From Bacteroides faecium (GTDB lineage: Bacteria > Bacteroidota > Bacteroidia > Bacteroidales > Bacteroidaceae), in assembly GCF_012113595.1 (NCBI RefSeq), contig NZ_CP050831.1, positions 992,001 to 1,056,000 on the forward strand: 64,000 bases of DNA, written 5' to 3'. This document shows, one piece after another, positions 17,414 through 27,323 of this stretch (position 1 is its first letter; every line of letters starts with the position of its first letter). The position numbers and the translations under genes are program-made. The notes under the pieces are model-generated. The model saw nothing but the letters and a program-made list of their open reading frames with translations. It ran no database searches and had not been told where the DNA came from.

Positions 17414-19084
17414 TCAGAAGCTATCTGAACAGAGAAGTTTCACCTTCTCTTCAAAGTCCTCGTCTGTATTCAAGGCTTTCGACTTGATTTTACTGCGATA
17501 GTTGTAAACTGTACGTGGAGTATAATGGAGAAAAACGGCAATCTTATTAATATCTTTAATCCCCAACTTAATCAATGCGAAGACGCGCAATTCCTGGTTC
17601 AGAGATTTATCAGACATAACGGGATAGCGTTCCTCTATCCGAAGCAAAGTATTAAATTCCTCCACAAATGTGGGATATATATTCAGGAAAGCATGATCGA
17701 AGTTTGCATACAATTCTTTCAATTCAAGTGCAGAGTTTTCCGTTCTGGAAGTAAGTTTCAGTATATCCGCCACCTGACCGGCCTTCACTTTCCGGTTCAC
17801 TGTCCCTTTAAAAGCATCCAACTTTTCGATATACTGCGTACATATCTCAAGGAAACTACTGATAAACAGTTCCTTAATATGATTAGACTCGGCAAGCGAA
17901 AGGTTGCTTTGTTTCAGTTGTTTATTGACATCCTGCAACACAGTGTTCAGTTCGTTCAGACGGGCATTAATTTCTTCAATATGCTGTTTAGCTCTTGCCA
18001 GCTTCTTCATTTGCTTTACTACCAACAAAATAGCTATCAACAAAACAATAGAGAGGAAACTTACGGTTATCAACAAGATCCGAAGCCTGTTCTGTTGTTT
18101 TTCACGATCAAGTTGGTACGCTTTATCTATGATTGGGAGCATTTTGGCCGTTTGTATATTCCGCAAACGAGCATTATAAAAATTGGCGTCATCCAAGCTT
18201 TTCTTTATATAGCGGTTGGCACGATTGATGTCTACATCGTTATTGAACAAGATAAAAGCCAAAGCACGTAGTGATATATTCTCCTTCACGGAAGCTTTAA
18301 TATCGGAAATAGCAGAAATCGCCAGATATTCTTTTTCTTTTTCACTATCTCCCTTCTGTTCGTAAAGGAAGGAAAGAATCGACGTAATCTCCGCACATTC
18401 CTTTGTATCGGGCTTCACTTTCGGGAAATAGGACAGTAATATTCTTTCGGCACTGGCAAGATCCCTGGTTTCAATACAACGGAAGCCATATCTGGTAGCA
18501 TATTCAAAAGAAGTGGTATCGGCTATCTGAATGAGTGAGTCCTGGCAGACTACCTTTTTGGCAATTAAATCCGTCAGGTCATATCCGTCATTATATTCGA
18601 TCATATAGATATATACATCAATATATGTCTTATAGTAGTCAATCAGCTGATGCCGGTTCAGTTGGGCTCGGTCTATGGAGCCCAGGATATCAAGAGTTTT
18701 GGAGAACATTCCGGCTTTTGCCTCTCCACGGGCCAATTGTATCCTGCTGTCATTCATCCAGTTTGTATTCTTCAAATCTGCCGCTTCATACAACGCACGA
18801 TTGGCATATACTATTGCAGAATCGCAAATAAAAGTCTCATATTCACCCGCGAGACTCTGATAAATAGAATAACGGCTTTCTCCGGAAAGATTCTGATTTC
18901 GAAGTTGTTCTTTAAGTTTTTCCAAATAATTTTCTTTCCGGCTTGTGTATTCCTTCTCTTTAACAATCACATGATCCAGTTCAACCAATAAGGAATCGAG
19001 GCTTGATTGTGCCTGCACAGCAGGAGCTACAAACAAACCGCAGATAATAAAAACCATAAGTCCTATCCAGAAATCCTTACTCAT
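17414..19084 (-). CDS. SusR-like membrane-bound transcriptional regulator (DUF6377 type)
   Basis: A 556-residue protein with the layout of SusR, the sensor-activator of the starch Sus genes. It has a signal sequence (1-25), a helical TPR-like periplasmic region (about 30-330), one membrane segment (about 335-356), a coiled coil (about 360-400), and a C-terminal helix-turn-helix (DINKIAVFLHYTPRTVYNYRSK). Members sense an oligosaccharide outside the inner membrane and activate transcription inside. It lies directly upstream of SusC and reads in the same direction, as susR does relative to its targets. No phosphorelay residues are apparent. Regulation of PUL 1 is a strong inference from context; the signal molecule is unknown. 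Confidence 0.88.
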   Translation of the reverse strand: MSKDFWIGLMVFIICGLFVAPAVQAQSSLDSLLVELDHVIVKEKEYTSRKENYLEKLKEQLRNQNLSGESRYSIYQSLAGEYETFICDSAIVYANRALYEAADLKNTNWMNDSRIQLARGEAKAGMFSKTLDILGSIDRAQLNRHQLIDYYKTYIDVYIYMIEYNDGYDLTDLIAKKVVCQDSLIQIADTTSFEYATRYGFRCIETRDLASAERILLSYFPKVKPDTKECAEITSILSFLYEQKGDSEKEKEYLAISAISDIKASVKENISLRALAFILFNNDVDINRANRYIKKSLDDANFYNARLRNIQTAKMLPIIDKAYQLDREKQQNRLRILLITVSFLSIVLLIAILLVVKQMKKLARAKQHIEEINARLNELNTVLQDVNKQLKQSNLSLAESNHIKELFISSFLEICTQYIEKLDAFKGTVNRKVKAGQVADILKLTSRTENSALELKELYANFDHAFLNIYPTFVEEFNTLLRIEERYPVMSDKSLNQELRVFALIKLGIKDINKIAVFLHYTPRTVYNYRSKIKSKALNTDEDFEEKVKLLCSDSF

Positions 19085-19156
19085 AAGAAATGTAGTCTTG
19101 TAAAAGCATAAATAATAATTATCTCCAGTGAATGATATATGGTGACTAGAGGTTTA

Positions 19157-19164
19157 CAAAGATA
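19157..19164 (-). promoter_or_regulatory. Probable -7 box of the SusR-like gene
   Basis: On the minus strand the sequence TATCTTTG fits TAnnTTTG and lies about 73 nt upstream of the start codon. The -33 position has no clear TTTG. Confidence 0.45.
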
Positions 19165-19224
19165 ATAAATCTACGGAAAGTAATGTAAATCCCGCAACTT
19201 CTTTTCTTGCAAGAAATAAATTTC

Positions 19225-19232
19225 TATATTTG
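19225..19232 (+). promoter_or_regulatory. Probable -7 box of the SWIM operon
   Basis: TATATTTG lies 35 nt before the start codon of the SWIM gene. A TTCTTG stretch near 19205 is a poor -33 candidate. Confidence 0.5.
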
Positions 19233-19267
19233 GGGAATGTACAATTTAATCCCTATCCTATTTATCT

Positions 19268-20623
19268 ATGGCTGATACAATCTCTTATCAATATGCCGCT
19301 CCTTCCGCATTGCAACGCACTGCTGACCAGGACGAGCTATTCCTCGCCAAATACAGCGAAATTGAGAAAAAAGATGCTCCCTGTTTCTTTTGGGGGAAGT
19401 TGACACAACCTTATATGACAGCACGTTGCCTCATAGCCTTATCCAATGTTGTACAATCCAGTTTCAATCTGACACCGGCACAGCTTTCGATGCTGAAAGA
19501 CCCGATTGTGACGGCAGGAAACGACCGTCTGCGTTTTGAAGGCTTTTCCAACTGTGCAGGCGTATATGCCAGAGTTGATGTGCTTCCCGATGGGCACGAC
19601 GGGGAATTTCTGGAAAACGGAACAACCAATGTAGACTTCAATGCAGGGATGATTTCCGCTTTAGGCGGTATCGGCAGGCAAGAGAAAGTCGTGATGTCCG
19701 TAGGACCTAAAGAAGTGGGGCTCTATAATAAAGGTGAGAAAGTGATAGAACGCAAAGTCCCTCTCCCCGTGAAATGGATAAAGGGACTGACTACAGTACA
19801 AATCTATCAATCCGCAGCCGAACGGCTCTATTCCTTCAATCGCATACAGACTTTACAACTCTTTCAGACTCTCCCGAAAAGTACCGTAAAATGCGACTAT
19901 TATTTAGTGGTCCGTGGTCAAAAACCCGCCTTTTCACCGGTGAAAAGTCTAAATTCCGTATGCATCGGCGGACTTCATCGTTTGCGGTTACTCGAGCCTT
20001 TGCTCCCGTTCGCTGACGAGTTGAGAGTCTTTGTCCACCCCACCATGCAATCGACCACTTGGCAACTCTATTTCGGCCCGGTTCGTTTCAGCCTTTCCCT
20101 CTCGCGGGAATGTTGGCGCGGTTTCTCAGGAGAAGGAGCTGCTTTGGATGCCCTGCTCGAAGACATACCGGAAAGATGGATAGAAGCTATGGATAAGTAC
20201 AGCTATGCCAACCAACAGTTCAACCCCACCCTTTTTGCTATTGAGGAACATATCGACCTGGATAGAGTAGATTCCCTTTCGGCACGACTGGCGGCTATGG
20301 GACTGTTGGGATTCGATTTGGATGAAAACAGTTTCTTTTATCGTCGTCTGCCTTTCAAGACCGAACGGATTATGAGTCTCAATCCTCGAATGGTTGCTGC
20401 GGAGAAACTCCTGGAAGAAGAGAAAGTCGAAATTATATCGAATGACGGAAACCGGGTGGAAGCGCGTGTCGCAGGCAGCGGCGGAGTAAGGCATACCGTC
20501 ATTTTAGACAGAGAGAATGAGAAAGAACGTTGCACCTGCACCTGGTTCAGCAGTAATCAGGGAGAACGGGGAGCTTGCAAACATATTTTAGCAGTAAAGA
20601 AATTAATACAATGGAAGAATTAA
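19268..20623 (+). CDS. SWIM zinc-finger protein
   Basis: A 451-residue cytoplasmic protein. Its last 30 residues contain a SWIM motif, CTCTWFSSNQGERGACKH, with ligands Cys422, Cys424, Cys437 and His439 (CxC-x12-CxH). SWIM fingers bind DNA or mediate protein contacts; the remaining 420 residues match no domain that I recognise. It begins a three-gene operon: the next start codon overlaps its 3' end by 13 nt, which implies translational coupling with the large partner proteins. In other bacteria SWIM proteins of this type occur beside MoxR-ATPase/VWA gene sets, but none is present here. Function unknown. Confidence 0.85.
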   Translation: MADTISYQYAAPSALQRTADQDELFLAKYSEIEKKDAPCFFWGKLTQPYMTARCLIALSNVVQSSFNLTPAQLSMLKDPIVTAGNDRLRFEGFSNCAGVYARVDVLPDGHDGEFLENGTTNVDFNAGMISALGGIGRQEKVVMSVGPKEVGLYNKGEKVIERKVPLPVKWIKGLTTVQIYQSAAERLYSFNRIQTLQLFQTLPKSTVKCDYYLVVRGQKPAFSPVKSLNSVCIGGLHRLRLLEPLLPFADELRVFVHPTMQSTTWQLYFGPVRFSLSLSRECWRGFSGEGAALDALLEDIPERWIEAMDKYSYANQQFNPTLFAIEEHIDLDRVDSLSARLAAMGLLGFDLDENSFFYRRLPFKTERIMSLNPRMVAAEKLLEEEKVEIISNDGNRVEARVAGSGGVRHTVILDRENEKERCTCTWFSSNQGERGACKHILAVKKLIQWKN

Positions 20624-23553
20624 AACACGAATTGGAGAAGCTGTCCAAGGCTTACAAAGACACTCCGGAGATAGAAGAAAAGGTATTGATTCCTTTTATC
20701 AAGAAATTATTGGAACTCCCGATGAAGGAGCGGCGCAAGTTACTACCCGTCATACGGGACTTGCAATGGATAAAAGGCAGGTTTGCAGGTTTCAGCAGTG
20801 AGACATTTTGCAGCCGTGACAGGGCGCGTTTCCTGGCGGCCGTGCAATTCGTATGTGCCAACAAGAAAGAAATGGATATGGCGTACGATATAAACTTCGA
20901 CCTGATATGCAAACTGCTCCCGCTCTATTGCCCCACTTGGCTCACAGACTTTATCAATGATGATAAAAGCTGGAACAACTTCAATCTCAGCTACGAAGAA
21001 CTCATGTCACTCATGGATATGGGCTACCTCAAGGAACTCGCTCCAAGCCGCATTGCACACGTACTCCCCGGATGTATCCGAGTAGCAACCGGCGACCCGA
21101 AAAAGAAGGATTCTTTCGACAGCAACTTATTGCTCAAACGGGACATCATACTGAAAGAGCATATATGGACTATTTTTGAATACGACTCATCTGTCAGTTA
21201 TCAGGATGACAGTGCCAAAAGCGCCTACAAAGAAGGAACTACACCACAGGACGAAAGTATCAGTACCGCCCTCTACCGCTTTTCCCTCGACGGACATATA
21301 GACAGAAACCGGCTACTGAAAGCTACACTCACCACATTCCACCGAGGTTTCAAGAAAGACATGGCAGGATGGTTTGCCGGATTCTTCGAGACATTACAGC
21401 CTACTACCGAAGAGCTGTTATCCCTACAAGAGGAGATGATGCAAGTATTCACCTCTTCCTATACCAAACCGATAAATGTAATGCTACAACAATTCAAGAA
21501 GATTGCGGCTGAGGACGGATTCTGTTATCAGGAGTTCGTAGAACGGGCAACCACGCTCTTCTTCTCCAGTCCCAAGAACTCGCTATTCACCATTTACTCC
21601 ATCTTCGAAAAAATCACCGCGCAGCATCCTGAAATGGGAGAAACATGCTGCATCACCCTCTGCCAGTTATTCCTGAAGAAAGACGAAAGTCTGCAAAAGA
21701 AAGCCGCCGGCTTTATCACAAAATACGGTGACGCTTCCTCATCCGTTCTTCAAGAAACGCTGCAAGCATATCAACCGGAAATGTTCCAAAGTGCGCAAAC
21801 AACTATCGCCACTTTCAATGCACAATCCACAGAAAACGCACAATCCATAAACAAAACAAACAACACAGAAACAGCCTACATAGAAGCTGTAAATACAGAA
21901 ACAACCACAACAGCCGCAGCTTTCCTTTCCGAGGAACCATCTACGGAAACCATCCGCATTTGCCGGGAAGACAACCGCATCCCGTATCCTGCCAACAAAG
22001 AAGATTTCCTGTTCCAGCTCAGCCGCTTGTTCGACATGGAAGAGAGCTGGGAGACGGACACCACGATTGCGGCCATCATCGCTTTCCATCCCCAACTGGA
22101 CGAAGAAGATTTCAGCCGGATGGAGCCCATATTCCAACGGGCAGCGAACATCGTAGCCAGCAGTTGGATGCCCTACGAAGACCTTCTTGCTACTTTCCTG
22201 CTGGAATACCAACGTTTATGGGCACAGGCAGACACTACTCCCCAGGGATTCCTGCGCAATATGTTCACCCGCCTGGAAGAAAAGCTGAAAGGAATAGATT
22301 CAAACAGGGGCGCTTATGACGAACGCGCCTTCAAACGGCTTGCCGACTGGAAACCGGGTTACAGTAACGCAACCTGCTTTATCCCTTTCAAAAAGCTATG
22401 GATAGACGTTATCTGCCGAATCAAAGGCGGCAATACGCTTCCCCTGCTTTCTGCTCCGACCCACACTCCGGCATACATACAGGCTACAGAACTTATACAG
22501 CGGCTTGCCGCCTATCAGAAAGCAGGCACAAAGCCCAATACATGGGATTTCCAACTAGCTATCGCCCGCTGTGCCATGGAAGACAAGGAAGAAGCCATCG
22601 CCACTGCCCGGCAATTATTGAAAGACGAGTACCTGCATCTTTTCCTCTTCCTGCTGGATGAAGATACTCAACCCGAATCACCCTACAACCATCAACCCGC
22701 GTGGATAACGGCCGGACTGGTAAAAAGCCCGGAAACAGAATTCAAAGCATTCAAATCCTTCTCCTGCAGCACATTGCCACACAACTATCTGTCAGGAGAT
22801 TACGGATGGAAAAAACTGAAACCGAAAGAAAATTCATACGATACAGACAAGCACCTATTACAACTGGAGTTCTACAAATGGCACGAATATACCGAGCGAA
22901 ACAGCCATCAATTATGGCAGGAACATCTGATTATCAACAGCAGATACAACATGGATGATTCCCGCTACATGGAACCGCTACTGTGCTGTTTCCCCAACCA
23001 CCCGGAGCCGTTAATCGCACAAATCATCACCTGCTATATGTCTTTCGGCACTCCACAGGAAGACAGCAAACGCAGCATTGCCCACGCTCTGCGCATGCTT
23101 CTCTCTTTCCATTGCCCGCTCAGAGAAATGAGTTTGCTGTTACTAGGCGGTTCCCTGCTCTTTGCCGACAAAACAGTCCGTTCCTATGCAGCAGAATTAT
23201 GGGTAGAAGGGCTCACTGCCGGAAGAATAAACAACCACCGTGTAGGAGAAATCCTTGCCCGTCTTGTCTGCATGGAACTTGCACCGCTGAAACGCTTCAC
23301 CACACAAGTGTACGAAAGCATGTACAAGCGAAGCAACTTCCACAACCGCCAACTGGAAGAACTGCTCACCGTATTTATCTGTGGATTGCCCGACAAGCCC
23401 GTCACCGGACTCAAACAGCTACTCGAACTCCATCTGGAACTGCTCACCAACAACCACAGTAAAGTTACGGACGAACAACTCCGCCAACGCCTGCAGGAAT
23501 GGACTACAAGCAGCAACTTGAAGAAAGTAATAACCACACTGAACAACCTCTAA
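20611..23553 (+). CDS. Large helical-repeat protein, DUF6493-like (first paralog)
   Basis: A 980-residue soluble protein with no signal peptide, rich in amphipathic helices in a HEAT/ARM-like pattern. It matches my recollection of the uncharacterised DUF6493 family. It is clearly paralogous to the next gene: both contain PTWL, LKEHIW..FEYD, LPLLS.PTH.P, GLVKSPET/GLIKSPET and ADKT.R.YAAE.W. Residues about 400-445 form a Thr/Asn/Ala-rich low-complexity linker between two halves. An ATG at 20575 is in frame, but 20611 (MEELKHELEKL) is a better start and overlaps the SWIM stop region by 13 nt. No catalytic motif is visible; a scaffold role in a complex with the SWIM protein is a guess. Confidence 0.75.
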   Translation: MEELKHELEKLSKAYKDTPEIEEKVLIPFIKKLLELPMKERRKLLPVIRDLQWIKGRFAGFSSETFCSRDRARFLAAVQFVCANKKEMDMAYDINFDLICKLLPLYCPTWLTDFINDDKSWNNFNLSYEELMSLMDMGYLKELAPSRIAHVLPGCIRVATGDPKKKDSFDSNLLLKRDIILKEHIWTIFEYDSSVSYQDDSAKSAYKEGTTPQDESISTALYRFSLDGHIDRNRLLKATLTTFHRGFKKDMAGWFAGFFETLQPTTEELLSLQEEMMQVFTSSYTKPINVMLQQFKKIAAEDGFCYQEFVERATTLFFSSPKNSLFTIYSIFEKITAQHPEMGETCCITLCQLFLKKDESLQKKAAGFITKYGDASSSVLQETLQAYQPEMFQSAQTTIATFNAQSTENAQSINKTNNTETAYIEAVNTETTTTAAAFLSEEPSTETIRICREDNRIPYPANKEDFLFQLSRLFDMEESWETDTTIAAIIAFHPQLDEEDFSRMEPIFQRAANIVASSWMPYEDLLATFLLEYQRLWAQADTTPQGFLRNMFTRLEEKLKGIDSNRGAYDERAFKRLADWKPGYSNATCFIPFKKLWIDVICRIKGGNTLPLLSAPTHTPAYIQATELIQRLAAYQKAGTKPNTWDFQLAIARCAMEDKEEAIATARQLLKDEYLHLFLFLLDEDTQPESPYNHQPAWITAGLVKSPETEFKAFKSFSCSTLPHNYLSGDYGWKKLKPKENSYDTDKHLLQLEFYKWHEYTERNSHQLWQEHLIINSRYNMDDSRYMEPLLCCFPNHPEPLIAQIITCYMSFGTPQEDSKRSIAHALRMLLSFHCPLREMSLLLLGGSLLFADKTVRSYAAELWVEGLTAGRINNHRVGEILARLVCMELAPLKRFTTQVYESMYKRSNFHNRQLEELLTVFICGLPDKPVTGLKQLLELHLELLTNNHSKVTDEQLRQRLQEWTTSSNLKKVITTLNNL

Positions 23554-23567
23554 AAATCCCTACGATT

Positions 23568-26456
23568 ATGACCATAGAAGAACGCTTCAACGAAATAGTA
23601 GAAAAACAACAAGGTGATGCCATCATCCCCTTTCTACAAGGACTGACTCCGGAAGAACGCAAAAGCCTTGTCTCCTGCCTCAACAAACAGGAAGAACATT
23701 ATAATAAGTTCGTCCAGCTAGAGCCAAACACATACGGTACACGCGCCACTCCCGAACAACATCGTATTCTCAACCTTACCGCCTTCGTCATCTATTCTCA
23801 GAAAGAATATAGTAAATACTATTGGGGTATAAATGTCGAACGACTGAATGAATTGATTTCGTGGCACGTCCCCACCTGGCTGAATAGCTTTTTCAAAGAA
23901 AGTGAAAGAAAAGATTCCCGCAACTTCTATAATATGGATTATGAGATACTAATGGACTGGCTGGAGCAGGGAGTCCTCAAAGTCTCTCCCACTCCACAGA
24001 CCATAGCAGGCTATCTGGTGAACTATATCAACACCACCAGCATATTGCAAAAACGGGAAATTACACTGAAAGAGCACATTTGGTACCTCTTTGAATACGA
24101 CTGCGGACAAAACTGGATGGATAGCCGAAATGGCGGTTCCCCCTACTATCCCTACAGATACCTCATCGAAAATGGACTACTGAACCGTATGCGCGTACTG
24201 AAAGAATCCCTGCTTGCCGTCAACCGGAACATGAATAAAAACCTGTGCAGTTGGTTTGCCGGCATGTTCGAAGCACTCGCTCCCAGCGTAGAGGAACAAT
24301 TGGAGTTACAACCGGAACTATTTGCCGTCCTGTCGTGCCCCCACAGCCGTCCGACAAATATCATACTCAAATTGCTGAAGAACCTGTGCAGTCACCCCCA
24401 ATTCCCGACAGAAGAATTTCTGAACCAGACTTCCGTCCTGTTTACTTCGGACGTAAAGGCAGTCCATCAAAATACGCTGGCCATCCTCAACAAGCTGGCG
24501 AAAGAAAGAAAAGAATACCGCGACGCCATCTGCTGTGCCGCCGCACAAGGGCTAATGAGCCGTGAAGAATCTATCCAAAGTAAAATAGTAAAACTGATTC
24601 AGACCTACGGAGACACAGAATCGGCAACATTGAAAGAAGCCCTTTCCGTTTATGTAGATACCATGTTGACCGGCATCAAACAAGAATTGAAACCTTATCT
24701 GGAAGGCAGCTCCTCTGACATCACCCCGGCAAACCCGACAATCAACAACGCTTCCTTTATCAGTGAATCCTATGAGCCTATCCCGCCCATCATCAGTGAA
24801 GAGAACCGGATACCGGAAATCACCTCTACCGAAGACCTGATATTTTTAGCCAGCCAAGTGTTGGAAGTAAACGAAGTGTATCACTTCGAACAATTTATCA
24901 GTTCGCTGATACAATGGGACGCCCAACTGGAAGCCGGGCAAGTCCCCCAATGGACGCCCATTTTTCAACGTGCCTATAAATTAATTCTAAGCGGTGGAAA
25001 TTCCCGCACCGGTATATTGGACGATATGATGGCAACCTTCCTTGTCGACTATTCAAAGCTACTAATCAGACGTTTCCCCGAAGAAGGGAAAGAGCTGAAA
25101 GTCCTGCACGAGAAAATGGTGCAGAAAGATGAAGTACAACGAGGACAGTGGAGATTCTGCAATTTACAATCGCTTACCATCCGCAAAAAAAGAAATAAAC
25201 AAATAGAGCACCGCGTGCACAGGCAATTACTATGTCATACCTTAGACATGCTCGAAAGCAACAAACCCCGCCTGCCGTTGCTTTCCACGCCTACGCATAT
25301 ACCCATGTTTATCGACCCGGCAATCCTCATACAAAGATTGAAGCAATATCAACAGGCAGATGTTGAGCCTAATAGTCAGGATATGCAAATAGCACTGTCG
25401 CGTACGGTACTGGATGAAACCACCGCTCAACTACTCTCCACCATCACTCAGGAACTGGAAGGAGAATACCGGAATCTGCTTCTCTTCCTGTTCGGAGAGA
25501 AAGAGTCTGCGCCCCAATCCCCCTTCACGCATCCGGCATGGTGGATGACAGCAGGACTTATCAAATCACCGGAAACGGTCTATCCCGAATTTAAGGACTT
25601 CCCCTACAACGAAAGTCCGCGTGAATTTCTGACCGGAAACTTCGCATGGAAAACGTATCTGGAATCTCATTCATATATAGATTACACTAAGAAAGTGGTA
25701 GAATGGACTTCCTCTACAATCAGCATTCATCTTCCGGAAGGGCAGAACGTCCGAATCATCAATAAAGGGAAAAATAACGAGAGAGCAGAGTATCACCCGC
25801 ACACTCCACATCCGTTGCTGGTAGAAATATATTATCCTCAGGGAAAGTATTTCGACGACATATCAAAAGATTTGCCGCGTCTGTTATGGCTGGCACCCAA
25901 TACGCCGGAGCCATTATTGGCATGGTGCATCTGCCAAGCGATATACGACCCGATGTTAAATGAAGTAAGAGAGGTCAACGTGACCCGAACTACGATAGAA
26001 ACATTCCATCAGTTCAGACACACATGGCATGAGATTTCTTATCTTCTGGAAGCCAGTTGCATGTTAGTGGCCGACAAGACCAGCCGTGCCTATGCTGCCG
26101 AAATATGGATAGAACGTGCAAACAAAGGATGTATAGACAGCTCACGCATAGGCAGGATTCTAGGCTCGCACCAAAACACAGGCTGGGGACCGCTGAAAAG
26201 ACTGACCGACCTGATACAGCAACAGATGATGAATGTCAGTCCGCTGCACAACCGGGAACTGGAAAAACTACTGACCGCAATGCTTGCCGAACTTCCTGAA
26301 AAGCCTGTCAAGGATTTAAAGAAACTATTGGAAATCTATGCGGAAATACTTTCTATCAATAACAGCAAAGCGGAAGATGAACGTGTCTTGCGTCTGCTGG
26401 ATGTATGGAAAGGAGTAGCCAACCTGAAAAAAGCAGTTATGAATATCAAATGCTAA
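23568..26456 (+). CDS. Large helical-repeat protein, DUF6493-like (second paralog)
   Basis: A 962-residue soluble helical protein, paralogous along its whole length to the gene before it and beginning 14 nt after that gene's stop. The chosen start MTIEERFNEIVEKQQGD matches the beginning of the partner; an in-frame ATG at 23499 would lie inside the previous coding region. Shared segments include REITLKEHIWYLFEYD, WFAGMFEAL, LPLLSTPTHIPMF and the ADKTSRAYAAEIW block near the C-terminus. It lacks the low-complexity linker of the first paralog. It ends the SWIM operon; the next gene has its own promoter-like box. Function unknown. Confidence 0.75.
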   Translation: MTIEERFNEIVEKQQGDAIIPFLQGLTPEERKSLVSCLNKQEEHYNKFVQLEPNTYGTRATPEQHRILNLTAFVIYSQKEYSKYYWGINVERLNELISWHVPTWLNSFFKESERKDSRNFYNMDYEILMDWLEQGVLKVSPTPQTIAGYLVNYINTTSILQKREITLKEHIWYLFEYDCGQNWMDSRNGGSPYYPYRYLIENGLLNRMRVLKESLLAVNRNMNKNLCSWFAGMFEALAPSVEEQLELQPELFAVLSCPHSRPTNIILKLLKNLCSHPQFPTEEFLNQTSVLFTSDVKAVHQNTLAILNKLAKERKEYRDAICCAAAQGLMSREESIQSKIVKLIQTYGDTESATLKEALSVYVDTMLTGIKQELKPYLEGSSSDITPANPTINNASFISESYEPIPPIISEENRIPEITSTEDLIFLASQVLEVNEVYHFEQFISSLIQWDAQLEAGQVPQWTPIFQRAYKLILSGGNSRTGILDDMMATFLVDYSKLLIRRFPEEGKELKVLHEKMVQKDEVQRGQWRFCNLQSLTIRKKRNKQIEHRVHRQLLCHTLDMLESNKPRLPLLSTPTHIPMFIDPAILIQRLKQYQQADVEPNSQDMQIALSRTVLDETTAQLLSTITQELEGEYRNLLLFLFGEKESAPQSPFTHPAWWMTAGLIKSPETVYPEFKDFPYNESPREFLTGNFAWKTYLESHSYIDYTKKVVEWTSSTISIHLPEGQNVRIINKGKNNERAEYHPHTPHPLLVEIYYPQGKYFDDISKDLPRLLWLAPNTPEPLLAWCICQAIYDPMLNEVREVNVTRTTIETFHQFRHTWHEISYLLEASCMLVADKTSRAYAAEIWIERANKGCIDSSRIGRILGSHQNTGWGPLKRLTDLIQQQMMNVSPLHNRELEKLLTAMLAELPEKPVKDLKKLLEIYAEILSINNSKAEDERVLRLLDVWKGVANLKKAVMNIKC

Positions 26457-26469
26457 AAGCAAAAAAGAG

Positions 26470-26477
26470 TACCTTTG
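26470..26477 (+). promoter_or_regulatory. -7 box upstream of the dipeptidase gene
   Basis: TACCTTTG lies 22 nt before the start codon, directly after the DUF6493-like gene. The -33 region lacks a TTTG. Confidence 0.5.
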
Positions 26478-26499
26478 CCACCGTAAAAACAAAAGTACA

Positions 26500-27270
26500 A
26501 TGAGATTTCTGAAACACTGTTTGCCTGCTTTTTGTGTTCTGATGATGTGGTGTTCCTGTATTTCCGGGACAAAGGAAAGAAAGGATTCCACAAAAGCAGA
26601 GACTGAACATATAGATACCATACAAGTCAGTGAAGCCGTTCTTCCTGCCCCACAGCCGGAAAAAAGTCCGATGGCTCGCTATATGGATTCTTTAGGACTG
26701 ATAGACGTGGCCGAACTTGACAGCAGCCTTGTCGTGAAGCTGATGTACACACAAGCGGATAATTTCACAGGAGAGGTTCTTTACGATGATTTGTCGGAAG
26801 CCTATCTGCACCCGGATGCGGCATATGCTCTTATAAAAGCACAAAGAGTATTGAAAGAACTGCATCCGTCGTATAGTCTCCTTATTTATGATGCTGCCCG
26901 CCCGATGTCCGTACAAAAAAAAATGTGGAATGTAGTGAAAGGAACATCTAAATACAAATACGTTTCTAATCCGGATAATGGTGGCGGGCTTCACAATTAC
27001 GGGCTGGCAGTAGATATCAGCATTCAAGACTCTTTGGGACAACCGTTACCCATGGGAACGAAAGTAGACCACTTGGGTGCAGAAGCTCATATCACCCAGG
27101 AAAGCGAACTGATACGTAACGGAAAAATGAGTGAAACAGAACGGCAGAACCGGATACTGCTGCGAAAAGTAATGAAAGAAGCCGGATTTCGGGCACTGCC
27201 CAGCGAATGGTGGCATTTCAACTTTTGCAGCCGTGAAGTGGCGCGCCAAAAATATAATGTAATACCATAA
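26500..27270 (+). CDS. D-alanyl-D-alanine dipeptidase, VanX/DdpX-like lipoprotein (M15D)
   Basis: A 256-residue protein with a lipoprotein signal (WCSC, Cys20). The M15D zinc-peptidase core is intact. YDAARP carries the conserved Arg134. GGLHNYGLAVDISI supplies zinc ligands His165 and Asp172. SEWWHFNF supplies catalytic Glu236 and zinc ligand His239. Family enzymes split D-Ala-D-Ala, either for vancomycin resistance (VanX) or, outside the cytoplasm, to recycle peptidoglycan-derived dipeptide (DdpX). The lipoprotein export signal and the absence of VanH/VanA-type genes point to peptidoglycan turnover rather than resistance. Confidence 0.92.
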   Translation: MRFLKHCLPAFCVLMMWCSCISGTKERKDSTKAETEHIDTIQVSEAVLPAPQPEKSPMARYMDSLGLIDVAELDSSLVVKLMYTQADNFTGEVLYDDLSEAYLHPDAAYALIKAQRVLKELHPSYSLLIYDAARPMSVQKKMWNVVKGTSKYKYVSNPDNGGGLHNYGLAVDISIQDSLGQPLPMGTKVDHLGAEAHITQESELIRNGKMSETERQNRILLRKVMKEAGFRALPSEWWHFNFCSREVARQKYNVIP

Positions 27271-27323
27271 ACCGGTATTCAACGATGAATGCCAACATCA
27301 TATAATGTAATAATCATATCCTT

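Noticed and set aside
17525..18271. A 248-codon open frame opposite the SusR-like gene
   Set aside because: It is antisense to a well-supported coding sequence and its translation shows no domain or signal; it follows from codon use of the real gene.
26500..27270. Vancomycin resistance gene vanX
   Set aside because: The enzyme family fits, but the protein is an exported lipoprotein and no vanH, vanA or two-component genes are present; a peptidoglycan recycling role is more likely.
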